From: VRUE01 sp035707825
GTDB taxonomy: Bacteria; Actinomycetota; Thermoleophilia; Solirubrobacterales; 70-9
Assembly: GCA_035707825.1 (NCBI GenBank)
Contig: DASSTR010000015.1
Coordinates: forward strand, 1-22,284
Reading direction: 5' to 3'
Length of the DNA: 22,284 bases
Shown here piece by piece: positions 6,802-13,532 of the stretch (position 1 is the stretch's first letter; every line of letters starts with the position of its first letter). Under the pieces are notes generated by a model. It saw only the letters and a list, made by a program, of their open reading frames with translations. It did not search any database and was not told the DNA's origin. Made by a program: the position numbers and the translations under genes.

Positions 6802-7203
6802 ATGGAGAAAGTGAAGAAGTCCGAGCAGGAGTGGCGCGAGCAGCTCACCCCCGAGCAGTACGAGGTGACCCGAAACGCCGGCACCGAGCGTGCCTTCACC
6901 GGGCCCTACTGGGACGAGAAGGCCAAGGGGACCTACCGCTGCGTGTGCTGCGGAACCGAGCTCTTCTCATCCGATACGAAGTTCGACTCCGGCACCGGCT
7001 GGCCCAGCTTCACCGAGCCGGCCAACCTCGAGCATGTCGAGCTGCGCCCCGACAACAGCCTCTTCATGCGCCGCACCGAGGTCGTCTGCAAGAACTGCGA
7101 CGCCCACCTCGGCCACGTCTTCAAGGACGGGCCCGCCGACCGCGGCGGTCAGCGCTACTGCATCAACGGCTGCGCGCTCGAGCTGGACCGCGACCAGGAC
7201 TGA
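6802..7203 (+). CDS. msrB: Peptide-methionine (R)-S-oxide reductase MsrB
   Basis: A 133-residue cytosolic repair enzyme that reduces the R form of methionine sulfoxide in oxidised proteins. The SelR fold signatures are complete: zinc ligands Cys47/Cys50 (YRCVCCGTELF) and Cys96/Cys99 (VCKNCDAHLGHVF), substrate-pocket motif FDSGTGWPSF, and the catalytic Cys120 in RYCIN. Cys124 directly after (INGC) or the extra Cys49 could act as the resolving thiol; the usual family residue after RYCIN is Ser or Ala, so Cys124 is worth noting. The length is standard for a stand-alone MsrB. It is divergent from the thioesterase gene and probably leaderless. Confidence 0.97.
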   Translation: MEKVKKSEQEWREQLTPEQYEVTRNAGTERAFTGPYWDEKAKGTYRCVCCGTELFSSDTKFDSGTGWPSFTEPANLEHVELRPDNSLFMRRTEVVCKNCDAHLGHVFKDGPADRGGQRYCINGCALELDRDQD

Positions 7204-7224
7204 CCCCGGCCAAGGCCGCTTTGC

Positions 7225-7872
7225 CTAGAGGCCGCCGGCGCCGAGGTAGCTGAAGCGGACCGCTAGCGCGACCGCCTCGGTGCGGGTGTCGACCTCGAGC
7301 TTGGCGATCGCGTTGCGAACATGGGTGTGGACGGTCGCCGGGCTGAGCGAGAGCCGTTCGGCGATCTCTTTGACCCGCAGGCCCTCGGCCAGCAACTCGA
7401 GGATCTGGCGCTCGCGGGGCGAGAGGTCGAGCAGCTTCTCGACCTCCGAGGGCTTGCCGCCGGCGAAGTCCCCACCCAGGAAGGTCCCGCCGCCGGTGAC
7501 GGCCTTGACCGCCCGGGCGATGTCCTCGGCGGGGGCGGACTTGAGCACGTAGCCGGAGGCGCCCGCCCGCAGGGCAAGCGCCAGCAGGTCGGGCTGGGCG
7601 TGGGCGGTGAAGATGATCACTTTGGTCCGCGGGCGTACCTTCAGCACCTCCTTGGTCGCCTCGATGCCGTCCCGTTTGGGCAGCTCGACGTCGATGATCA
7701 GGACGTCGGGCTCCAGTTCTTTGACGACCTCGACCACGTCTCGCCCGTCGCCGGCCTCACCGACGATTTCCAGCACATTCGAGTTCGCCATCCGGGCCTT
7801 GATGGCCTCTCGGATGATCTCGTGGTCGTCGCAGAGGACGACTCGCTTGGCCTCCCGCACGCTCGTGCTCAT
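7225..7872 (-). CDS. NarL/FixJ-type response regulator, orphan
   Basis: A 215-residue two-component regulator. The receiver domain (about 9-125) has acidic pocket Asp15/Asp16 (LCDDHE), phosphoacceptor Asp61 (LIIDVELP), Thr89 (FTAHA) and Lys111 (GYVLKSAP). The C-terminal LuxR helix-turn-helix (about 148-205) begins LSPRERQILELLAEG and includes SLSPATVHTHVRNAIAKL. When phosphorylated it should dimerise and bind DNA. No histidine kinase is nearby, so the partner is unknown. Its ATG (7870-7872) overlaps the serS stop as ATGA, and the likely Shine-Dalgarno AAAGGA lies within the serS 3' end. It is therefore expressed from serS mRNA, possibly also from a promoter inside serS. The 3' end faces msrB, with a small CGGC-CAAG-GCCG dyad at 7207-7218 between them. 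Confidence 0.93.
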   Translation of the reverse strand: MSTSVREAKRVVLCDDHEIIREAIKARMANSNVLEIVGEAGDGRDVVEVVKELEPDVLIIDVELPKRDGIEATKEVLKVRPRTKVIIFTAHAQPDLLALALRAGASGYVLKSAPAEDIARAVKAVTGGGTFLGGDFAGGKPSEVEKLLDLSPRERQILELLAEGLRVKEIAERLSLSPATVHTHVRNAIAKLEVDTRTEAVALAVRFSYLGAGGL

Positions 7873-9140
7873 TGTGACGGGATCCTTTCAGGTGATCCGT
7901 ATGAATGCAAAATACTAGGTAGTGTGAATGCGCCGTCTCTTTCCTGGCGATTCTCGATCAGCGCGATGATGGTTCTTCCCACGGCGACAGCGGTCCCATT
8001 CAAGGTATGTACTGGCTTTGGTGCTTCGCCGTCGCCGGGCCGATACCTACACGCGAGGCGCCGCGCCTGGTAGTCAGTCGTGTTCGAGCACGAGGTCAGC
8101 TCCCGGTAGCGAGCCTGGCTCGGAATCCACGCCTCGCAGTCGTACTTCTTCGCCGCCGGGGCGCCGAGGTCCCCCGCGGCGACGTTGACCACCCTGTAGG
8201 GGAGCTCCAGCGCGGTGAGGATCCGCTCCTCGATCGCCAGCAGCCGCTCGTGCTCCTCCGCCGAGCGCTCCGGCTCGACGAACGAGAACATCTCCACCTT
8301 GTCGAACTGATGGACGCGGAAGATCCCGCGCGTGTCGCGCCCGGCGGCGCCGGCCTCGCGGCGAAAGCAGGTCGAGAAGGCCGCGTAGCGCAGCGGCAGC
8401 GAGCCGGCCTCGAGAATCTGGTTGGCATGCAGACCGGCCAGCGAAACCTCCGAGGTGCCGACGAGGAACAGGTCGTCCTTGGGAACCTCATAGATCTGGT
8501 CGCGGTCGCCCGGTAGAAAGCCCGTTCCGTAGAGCGCCTCTTCGCGGACCAGGACCGGGGGGACGACCGGCTCATGGCCCTCGCCGCGGACCAGCTCGAG
8601 GACGAAGCGGACCAGCGCCAGCTCGAGCAGCACCAGGTCCCCTTTCAGATAGGCGAAGCGCGAGCCCGAGAGGGCCGCCGCCGCCTCCATCTCGATCAAC
8701 CCCAGCTCGCCGCCGATTTGCAGGTGGTCGCGGGGCTCGAAATCGAAATCGGGCCTCTCCCCCACCTCGCGGACGACGACCGCGTCCTCCTCGGCCATGC
8801 CTTCCGGCGCGTCGGGGTCGGGGAGGTTTGGCAGCACCGCGACCAGCTCCTCCAGCTCGGCATCCACCCGCTCCAGCTCGGCTTTGCCTGAGTCGATCCG
8901 GCCCTTCAGCTCCTGCACGGCCGCCATCTCCGTGGCGGCGTCCCCGCCCTTCTGCTTGGCCTCGCCGATCTGCTTGGAGAGGGTCTTGCGCTCGGCCTGG
9001 GCGCTCTCGATCTCCGGCAGCAGCTCGCGGCGGCGGCGATCGAGGGCCAGCACGGCGTCGACGCTCGCCTCGGCGCCACGGCGGGCAAGCGCCGCCTTGA
9101 CCCGCTCAGGGTCGGAGCGGATCAGCTTCAGGTCAAGCAT
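7869..9140 (-). CDS. serS: Seryl-tRNA synthetase
   Basis: A 423-residue cytosolic class II aminoacyl-tRNA synthetase that charges tRNA-Ser, and tRNA-Sec if present. The N-terminal long coiled-coil arm (about 27-103) contacts the tRNA variable arm. The catalytic domain follows, with the serine-recognition TSE loop (229-231), motif 2 FSTCFRREAGAAGRDTRG (about 255-272) and motif 3 NGTAVAVGRTIIALIENRQ (381-399). Length is normal. ATG 9138-9140 is the start of the conserved MLDLKLIRSDPE. It is the middle gene of a minus-strand unit: cytochrome c ends 11 nt upstream, and the response regulator overlaps its stop by 4 nt. Confidence 0.97.
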   Translation of the reverse strand: MLDLKLIRSDPERVKAALARRGAEASVDAVLALDRRRRELLPEIESAQAERKTLSKQIGEAKQKGGDAATEMAAVQELKGRIDSGKAELERVDAELEELVAVLPNLPDPDAPEGMAEEDAVVVREVGERPDFDFEPRDHLQIGGELGLIEMEAAAALSGSRFAYLKGDLVLLELALVRFVLELVRGEGHEPVVPPVLVREEALYGTGFLPGDRDQIYEVPKDDLFLVGTSEVSLAGLHANQILEAGSLPLRYAAFSTCFRREAGAAGRDTRGIFRVHQFDKVEMFSFVEPERSAEEHERLLAIEERILTALELPYRVVNVAAGDLGAPAAKKYDCEAWIPSQARYRELTSCSNTTDYQARRLACRYRPGDGEAPKPVHTLNGTAVAVGRTIIALIENRQERDGAFTLPSILHSYGSPERIPSQ

Positions 9141-9151
9141 GAGCCGGCGAG

Positions 9152-9550
9152 CTAGGGAGATTCCTCGCCGGGGCGCGGCGAGGTTTCGGCGTCCTGGCCG
9201 GCGTAAGCGGCAACGAAGCGAGCGACCGCTTTTGCCTCGGCGCCGACGACGATGTTCTGCGGCATGATCGCGCCGGAGAAGCCGCCGTTCTGGATCGCGA
9301 AGAGCGCGTCTTCATAGCTCTCGGTTCGCTGATCGAGGTTCGGCCCCTGCGTCCGCGTGCCGCGATTGCCGGTGCCCTGGGTGCCGGCCGCGCTCAGCGT
9401 GTGGCAGCCGGAGCAGTGGGTCGCGAAGAGAGTGGCCCCGTTGTAGTTCGGGTCCTGCTGGGAAACCGACATCCCTTCCTCACCAAAGCCGCAGGCCGCG
9501 AGCCCGAGGGCCGCGGCGATGGCCAGAGCTGTTGCAATTGCTGGGCGCAC
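9152..9550 (-). CDS. Lipoprotein cytochrome c
   Basis: A 132-residue monohaem c-type cytochrome, expected to be exported and lipid-anchored on the outer face of the membrane. The signal peptide ends in the lipobox LAAC (Cys20). The haem motif is CSGCH (Cys46, Cys49, His50) and Met96 in GAIMPQNIV is the probable sixth ligand. A Thr/Gly/Arg-rich loop lies between. It probably carries electrons in respiration, but the donor and acceptor are not shown by context. The start is GTG 9548-9550; the nearby ATGs upstream are out of frame. A TATGAT -10 box 9 nt before the GTG indicates a leaderless transcript. It leads the unit cytochrome c - serS - response regulator. Confidence 0.92.
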   Translation of the reverse strand: MRPAIATALAIAAALGLAACGFGEEGMSVSQQDPNYNGATLFATHCSGCHTLSAAGTQGTGNRGTRTQGPNLDQRTESYEDALFAIQNGGFSGAIMPQNIVVGAEAKAVARFVAAYAGQDAETSPRPGEESP

Positions 9551-9559
9551 GCGGCGCGC

Positions 9560-9565
9560 ATCATA
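9560..9565 (-). promoter_or_regulatory. Putative -10 box of the cytochrome c - serS - regulator unit
   Basis: The minus strand reads TATGAT, close to the TATAAT consensus, 9 nt before the GTG start of the cytochrome gene. It interlocks with TATTGT on the plus strand (9564-9569), so divergent promoters share bases. Confidence 0.5.
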
Positions 9566-9569
9566 TTGT
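9564..9569 (+). promoter_or_regulatory. Putative -10 box of the flavin reductase gene
   Basis: TATTGT fits TANNNT and overlaps the opposing -10 of the cytochrome unit by two bases. Transcription would start near 9576, leaving a leader of about 40 nt before ATG 9618. Confidence 0.35.
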
Positions 9570-9617
9570 CTGGAGACGATCCCAGCGTCCGCCCAAGCCT
9601 CCCCCGACCCTCAGACG

Positions 9618-10094
9618 ATGCCGGCACCAGACCCCACCAGCTTCCGCGCCACGATGGCGATGCTGCCAACCGGGGTCACCGTGGTCACCGCAATGGGGCC
9701 CGACGCGCCGGCCGGAGCGACCGCCAACGCCGTCTCCTCGCTCTCGATCGAGCCGATGCTGATGCTGGCCTGCCTCGATCGCGGCTCGCGCACGCTGCTC
9801 GCGGTGCAGGGAGCCAACCGTTTCGGGATCAGCGTCCTGCACGCCGGTCAGGAGGCGATCGCGCGCGCCTTCGCCACCAAGGCGCCGGCGGCGGACAAGT
9901 GGACGGGCGTCGCCTGGCGCGAGCGCGGCGGCGTCCCGGCGATCGATGACGCCCTCGCCTTTGTCGCCTGCGACCTGCGCGACGTGATCGCCGGCGGAGA
10001 CCACGTCATCGTCACCGGCGCGGTCACCGACCTCGACGCCGGCGAGGGAGAGCCGCTCGTCTTCCACCGCGGCCGCTACCAACCGCTGGGGTAG
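9618..10094 (+). CDS. Flavin reductase family protein (FMN-binding)
   Basis: A 158-residue protein of the flavin reductase-like, FMN-binding split-barrel family. These enzymes use NAD(P)H to reduce free flavin, usually for a partner monooxygenase. The typical N-terminal signature is present: FRATMAMLPTGVTVVTA (about 9-25), then TANAVSSLSIEPMLMLACLDRGSRT and FGISVLHAGQEAIARAFA, and near the end a His in VFHRGRYQPL. ATG 9618 is chosen because the family motif begins a few residues later. The frame is open upstream to about 9519, but that part overlaps the divergent promoters. No Shine-Dalgarno is visible. The partner oxygenase is not in the window. The stop codon lies inside the first unit of an 18-nt tandem repeat. 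Confidence 0.9.
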   Translation: MPAPDPTSFRATMAMLPTGVTVVTAMGPDAPAGATANAVSSLSIEPMLMLACLDRGSRTLLAVQGANRFGISVLHAGQEAIARAFATKAPAADKWTGVAWRERGGVPAIDDALAFVACDLRDVIAGGDHVIVTGAVTDLDAGEGEPLVFHRGRYQPLG

Positions 10095-10142
10095 AAGGCA
10101 ACCGCCGGGTTAGAGGGCGCCGCCGGGTTAGAAGGCGCCGCT
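10089..10142. repeat. 18-nt tandem repeat, three units, between convergent stops
   Basis: Units are 10089-10106, 10107-10124 (GGGTTAGAGGGCGCCGCC) and 10125-10142 (GGGTTAGAAGGCGCCGCT). The second and third differ at two positions; the first is more diverged and lacks one T. The unit holds TAG on the plus strand and TAA on the minus strand. The first unit supplies the flavin reductase stop and the third supplies the stop of the convergent membrane-protein gene. Confidence 0.8.
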
Positions 10143-10562
10143 GGTCGCCGCCGCGCGCAGGGCGAGGAAGAGGATGACGCCGCAGCTGACGGCCATGATC
10201 CCCATCTCACGGCGGACGATCGCCAGCGCCATCGCACGCTGCGCGTCCTCGGACAGGGCTTCGAAGTCGACGTCCCCGAGCTCGCGCTCCGCCGCGCCGG
10301 CGCGGGCCCCCTCGGCGAGGAAGGAAACCACCAGCGGCAGGACGCCGTAGAGGTAGTGGAGGTCATCGGAGGCCTCGTGTCCGGTGAAGACCAGCAGGCC
10401 GCCCAGCGCGACCTGGACGAAGACCGAGACCTGCGCCGCCCGCAGCAGGTACCAGAACGGAACCGAGGCCCGATCCCGGAACCAGGCAAAGCCGCCGAAG
10501 ATGCCCGCCAAGAGGTTGAGGGCGATCACCGAGCAGCCGACCACGAGGTGTACCGCGACCAC
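10128..10562 (-). CDS. Four-helix membrane protein of unknown function, divergent from nuoA
   Basis: A 144-residue membrane protein with four hydrophobic segments (about 4-28, 38-60, 70-88, 121-138). I do not recognise a named family. Starting at GTG 10560-10562 fits a very strong Shine-Dalgarno, AAGGAGG, 8 nt upstream; the open frame upstream to 10697 looks non-coding. Histidines sit near helix ends: His5 in helix 1, and His62 and His69 in the pattern LGGLLVFTGHEASDDLHYLYG. This loosely recalls haem-binding helices of CtaA/Cox15-type or related four-helix proteins, but it is not a firm match. A hydrophilic Glu/Ala loop (about 89-115) separates helices 3 and 4. Its head-to-head position with nuoA suggests a respiratory or membrane-redox link. 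The last codons are made by the 18-nt tandem repeat. Confidence 0.75.
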   Translation of the reverse strand: MVAVHLVVGCSVIALNLLAGIFGGFAWFRDRASVPFWYLLRAAQVSVFVQVALGGLLVFTGHEASDDLHYLYGVLPLVVSFLAEGARAGAAERELGDVDFEALSEDAQRAMALAIVRREMGIMAVSCGVILFLALRAAATSGAF

Positions 10563-10570
10563 CGTTATTT

Positions 10571-10577
10571 CCTCCTT
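10571..10577 (-). promoter_or_regulatory. Shine-Dalgarno deciding the GTG start at 10562
   Basis: The minus strand reads AAGGAGG, a near-perfect anti-16S match, 8 nt from GTG. It rules out the longer reading from 10697. Confidence 0.8.
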
Positions 10578-10588
10578 AGAGGGTCGGG

Positions 10589-10610
10589 ATTCCGCTTGCT
10601 GATGCGGAAT
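10589..10610. repeat. Hairpin ATTCCGC / GCGGAAT upstream of the membrane-protein gene
   Basis: Seven-nt perfect arms with an 8-nt loop lie 11 nt upstream of the Shine-Dalgarno of the minus-strand gene, in the divergent nuoA promoter region. It may be an operator or a leader hairpin. Confidence 0.4.
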
Positions 10611-10643
10611 ATCACTATGTAGCAAGTTGTCACAATCTAGGTG

Positions 10644-10649
10644 TATAAC
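10644..10649 (+). promoter_or_regulatory. Putative -10 box of the nuo operon
   Basis: TATAAC is the only good -10 match between the divergent genes on the plus strand. A TTGTCA (10627-10632) is too close (11 nt) to be its -35. Transcription would begin near 10656, giving a ~65-nt leader to GTG 10721. Confidence 0.35.
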
Positions 10650-10720
10650 AGCGGCTGAGAGCAGTGAGGCAAGGGCGATTGGCGCCGGCGCCAACACGCT
10701 CCGGAACGGATCCCCCTCCT

Positions 10721-11098
10721 GTGTTGAAGAGCTACCTCCCGATTCTCGTCTTCGCCTTCCTCGGCCTCGTCGTGGGCAGCGCGTTCGTGATGCTCAACCA
10801 CCTGCTCGGCCCCAAAGCGCCGCGCAAGCCGACGGCGGCGAGCAGGCGCCAGGAGGAGCCCTACGAGTCGGGGATTCCGGTTGAGAGCTCCCACGGGATG
10901 CGCTTCGGAGTCAGCTTCTACCTGATCGCGATGCTCTTCATCCTCTTCGACATCGAGGTGGTGTTCCTCTATCCGATCGGCGTCATCTTCAAGGGCGCCG
11001 ACAGCGCCTTCATGCTCGGCGAGCTGGTCACCTTCGTCGCCCTTCTCCTCGTCGCCTTCGTCTACGTCTGGCGCAAGGGGGCCCTGAATTGGAAATAG
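10721..11098 (+). CDS. nuoA: NADH-quinone oxidoreductase subunit A
   Basis: Small membrane subunit of complex I, at the junction of the membrane arm and quinone site. Three helices are seen: the N-terminal YLPILVFAFLGLVVGSAFVML, a middle helix with FYLIAMLFILFDIEVVFLYPIG (the conserved acidic DIE motif) and the C-terminal helix ending VWRKGALNWK. The usual YECG loop reads YESG here. GTG 10721 is preferred because VLKSYLPIL lines up with known NuoA N-termini and gives 125 residues, the family size. An upstream in-frame GTG at 10664 would add 19 Arg/Pro-rich residues unlike NuoA; TTG 10724 is also possible. First gene of the nuo operon; its stop overlaps the nuoB start. Confidence 0.93.
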   Translation: MLKSYLPILVFAFLGLVVGSAFVMLNHLLGPKAPRKPTAASRRQEEPYESGIPVESSHGMRFGVSFYLIAMLFILFDIEVVFLYPIGVIFKGADSAFMLGELVTFVALLLVAFVYVWRKGALNWK

Positions 11099-11760
11099 AG
11101 CGGCAGACGATGCGCGACCGTCAGTTGCGCGCCCGCGACATGCTCCGCGGCGACCTCGAGGGCGACGAGCTGGAGCGCTACGTGGAAGAAAAAGTCGTCA
11201 TGACCCGCTTCGAGCAGATGCTCAACTGGTCGCGCGCCAACTCGATGTTCCCGCTGTCCTTCGGCCTCGCCTGCTGCGCGATCGAGGGAATCCCGATGTC
11301 GGCGGTCACCGCCCGCTACGACATCGCCCGCTTCGGCGCCGAGGCCGGGCGGGCCTCTCCGCGCCAGGCCGACTTCATCATCCTTTCGGGTCGCGTCTCG
11401 ATCAAGATGGCGCCGGTCGTCCGCCGCCTCTATGACCAGATGCTGGAGCCGAAGTGGGCGATCTCGATGGGCGCCTGCTCCTCGAGCGGCGGCATGTTCT
11501 CCAACTACGCGGTCGTCCAGGGCGCCGACAAGTTCATGCCGATCGACCTCCACATTCCCGGCTGCCCGCCGCGCCCGGAGGCGGTCCTCTACGGCTTCAC
11601 CAAGCTGCAGCGCAAGATCATGGGCAACCCCGACCAGGGGTGGAGGGCCCGCTACAACGCGGCCGGCACCGAGGAGTGGGCTCGGGGAGGCCCGCGCAGC
11701 GAGCCGAGCCCAGAGGCGGCGGCGGCCTACGAATCCGCAAGGGAGCTGATCGGTGCCTGA
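11089..11760 (+). CDS. nuoB: NADH-quinone oxidoreductase subunit B
   Basis: Peripheral complex I subunit that carries the terminal [4Fe-4S] cluster N2, which passes electrons to quinone. Ligands are visible as LACCAIE (Cys62, Cys63), SMGACSSSGGMF (Cys130) and IPGCPPRPEA (Cys159). The long N-terminal extension before the core (about 35 charged residues) and the C-terminal tail (GPRSEPSPEAAAAYESARELIGA) make it 223 residues, longer than many NuoB. The start is uncertain: TTG 11089 has AGGGGG 7 nt upstream and overlaps nuoA by 10 nt, whereas ATG 11110 has only a weak ribosome site. Either choice keeps the whole core. The end overlaps nuoC by 8 nt. Confidence 0.95.
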   Translation: MEIERQTMRDRQLRARDMLRGDLEGDELERYVEEKVVMTRFEQMLNWSRANSMFPLSFGLACCAIEGIPMSAVTARYDIARFGAEAGRASPRQADFIILSGRVSIKMAPVVRRLYDQMLEPKWAISMGACSSSGGMFSNYAVVQGADKFMPIDLHIPGCPPRPEAVLYGFTKLQRKIMGNPDQGWRARYNAAGTEEWARGGPRSEPSPEAAAAYESARELIGA

Positions 11761-12328
11761 CGCCCCCGGATTGGAGCTGATCCGGGGGGAGGTCGAGCAA
11801 CTGCACCCCGGAGCCGTCCTCGCCACGAGCTTCGACCGCGACCAGCCGTCGCTGCTCGTCGACCCGGCCCGCATCCTCGCCGTGCTGAGCTGGCTGCGCG
11901 ACTCCCCCGGGCAGGAATACCGCTTCCTCTCCTCCCTGCACGCCGCCGACTACCTACCGGCAACCCCCCGCTTCGGAGTCCACTACGAGCTCCTCAACCG
12001 CGATCGAGTGGAGCGCATCCGTGTGAAAGCGATGCTCGCCGATCCAGAAGGCACGGAGCCGGGGGGGCCTGCGGGCGGTGCAGCGGCTCCGTTCTCGACC
12101 CCCCCGACCCCGCGCCTCCCTGAAATCGACTCGGTGGCAGAGCTTTTCCCCACGGCCGAGTTTCAGGAGAGAGAAGTCTTCGACTTCTTCGGGATCGCCT
12201 TCAAAGGCCATCCCGACCTGACCCGGATCCTGATGCCGGAGGACTACGTCGGCTACCCGCAGCGGCGCGACTTCCCGATCGGCGGGGAGCCGGTCACCTT
12301 CACCTACAACGAGCACAACTATGGCTGA
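11753..12328 (+). CDS. nuoC: NADH-quinone oxidoreductase subunit C
   Basis: The 30-kDa-type subunit of the complex I connecting module, cytoplasmic. It shows YRFLSSLHAADYLP, then the C-terminal signature EREVFDFFGIAFKGHPDLTRILMPEDYVGYPQRRDFPI. It is a separate gene, not fused to nuoD. GTG 11753 has AAGGGAG upstream and lies within the nuoB end. An unusual Pro/Gly/Ala-rich insert (about residues 100-122) sits between the VERIRVKAML strand and the LPEIDSVAELFPTAEF segment. At DNA level it carries inverted repeats and runs of seven G and seven C. The end overlaps nuoD by 8 nt. Confidence 0.94.
   Translation: MPDAPGLELIRGEVEQLHPGAVLATSFDRDQPSLLVDPARILAVLSWLRDSPGQEYRFLSSLHAADYLPATPRFGVHYELLNRDRVERIRVKAMLADPEGTEPGGPAGGAAAPFSTPPTPRLPEIDSVAELFPTAEFQEREVFDFFGIAFKGHPDLTRILMPEDYVGYPQRRDFPIGGEPVTFTYNEHNYG
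12053..12106. repeat. Palindromic insert inside nuoC with G7 and C7 tracts
   Basis: ACGGAGCC (12053-12060) pairs perfectly with GGCTCCGT (12085-12092). A competing stem joins C plus seven G (12060-12067) to seven C plus G (12099-12106). The segment stays in frame and encodes the low-complexity NuoC insert. Such homopolymers are prone to slippage. Confidence 0.65.
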
Positions 12329-13532
12329 GAGCGGCGCCATGACCCCAGCCCTCGGCGAGGACCGCACCACAGAGGTGATGACGGTCAACATCGGGCCGCA
12401 CCACCCGGCGACCCACGGGGTGCTGCGGCTGGTCGTCGACCTCGAGGGCGAGGTGGTGAAAGAGCTGAAGCCGGTGATCGGCTACGTCCACACGGGCATC
12501 GAAAAGTCCTGCGAGGACAAGAGCTACTGGAAGGTCATCCCCTTCGTGGAGCGGATGGACTACGTCTCCTACTTCTTCCAGATGGAGGCCTACTGCGGCG
12601 CGGTGGAGCGGCTCGTCGGCCTCGAGATCCCGCCCCGGGCGAAGTATCTGCGCACGCTCTTCCTGGAGCTCAACCGGATCCACTCCCACCTGGTCTGGCT
12701 GGGGACGACGGCCCTGGACCTGGGCGCGATCTCGATGCTCTGGTACTGCTTCCGCGAGCGCGACAAGATCCTCGACCTGTTCGAGATGGCGGCCGGGCAG
12801 CGGATGCACACCCGCTACTTCCAGGTCGGCGGCGTGATCGAGGACATCCCGCTCGGCTTCGAGGAGCGCTGCCGCGCCTTCATCGAGGAAATGCCGCGGC
12901 GGGTGGGCCAGTACGAGGCGCTGCTGGACCGCAACGAGGTCTTCCTCTCCCGCACCAAGGGGACCGGGATCGTCTCCCGCGAGCGGCTGCTGGAGCTGGG
13001 CGTGACCGGGCCGCTGCTGCGGGCGGCCGGCGAGCCCTGGGACCTGCGCAAGGCCTTCGACTACCTCGCCTATCCGGAGATGGACTTCAAGATCCCGGTC
13101 GGCACGGTCGGCGACAACTACGACCGCTACCGGGTGCGGGTCGCGGAGATGGTCGAGTCGACGCGGATCGTCGAGCAGGCGCTCGACGGGCTCCCCGAGG
13201 GCCCGTTCATCGCCGACGACCGCAAGTACGTGCTGCCGCCGCGCTCGGAGCTCTCGACGTCGATGGAGTCGTTGATCCACCACTTCAAGCTGGTCACCGA
13301 GGGCTACCGGGTGCCCCCCGGCGAGGTCTACTACGCGATCGAGAGCCCGCGCGGCGAGCTCGGCTGCTTCGTCCTCGCCGACGGCTCCTCGAAGCCCGCC
13401 CGGGTCCACTTCCGCGACGCCTCCTTCGTCAACCTGCAGGCCTTCCGCGACATGGCGGTCGACAGCTACATCGCCGACATGATCGCCAGCCTGGGAATGC
13501 TCGACCCGATCCTCGGCGGGGTGGATCGATGA
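12321..13532 (+). CDS. nuoD: NADH-quinone oxidoreductase subunit D
   Basis: The 49-kDa-type subunit, 403 residues, which with NuoB forms the quinone-binding pocket; it descends from a hydrogenase large subunit. Signatures run from MTVNIGPHHPATHGVLRLVVDLEGEVV at the N-terminus (the conserved His pair at the quinone site), through YVHTGIEKSCEDKSYWKVIPFVERMDYVS and RTLFLELNRIHSHLVW, to the C-terminal SPRGELGCFVLADGSSKPARVHFRDASF and DPILGGVDR. ATG 12321 overlaps the nuoC end; ATG 12339 is an alternative that loses six residues. The stop codon lies in the left arm of a large inverted repeat that separates it from nuoE. Confidence 0.97.
   Translation: MAESGAMTPALGEDRTTEVMTVNIGPHHPATHGVLRLVVDLEGEVVKELKPVIGYVHTGIEKSCEDKSYWKVIPFVERMDYVSYFFQMEAYCGAVERLVGLEIPPRAKYLRTLFLELNRIHSHLVWLGTTALDLGAISMLWYCFRERDKILDLFEMAAGQRMHTRYFQVGGVIEDIPLGFEERCRAFIEEMPRRVGQYEALLDRNEVFLSRTKGTGIVSRERLLELGVTGPLLRAAGEPWDLRKAFDYLAYPEMDFKIPVGTVGDNYDRYRVRVAEMVESTRIVEQALDGLPEGPFIADDRKYVLPPRSELSTSMESLIHHFKLVTEGYRVPPGEVYYAIESPRGELGCFVLADGSSKPARVHFRDASFVNLQAFRDMAVDSYIADMIASLGMLDPILGGVDR

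Noticed and set aside
10664..10720. Longer nuoA start at GTG 10664
   Set aside because: It adds 19 Arg/Pro residues absent from NuoA. It remains possible because a -10-like box lies just upstream, but conservation favours 10721.
12061..12105. Frameshift or pseudogene in nuoC because of the G7 and C7 runs
   Set aside because: The frame is continuous and the conserved C-terminal NuoC signature follows intact, so the gene reads as functional.
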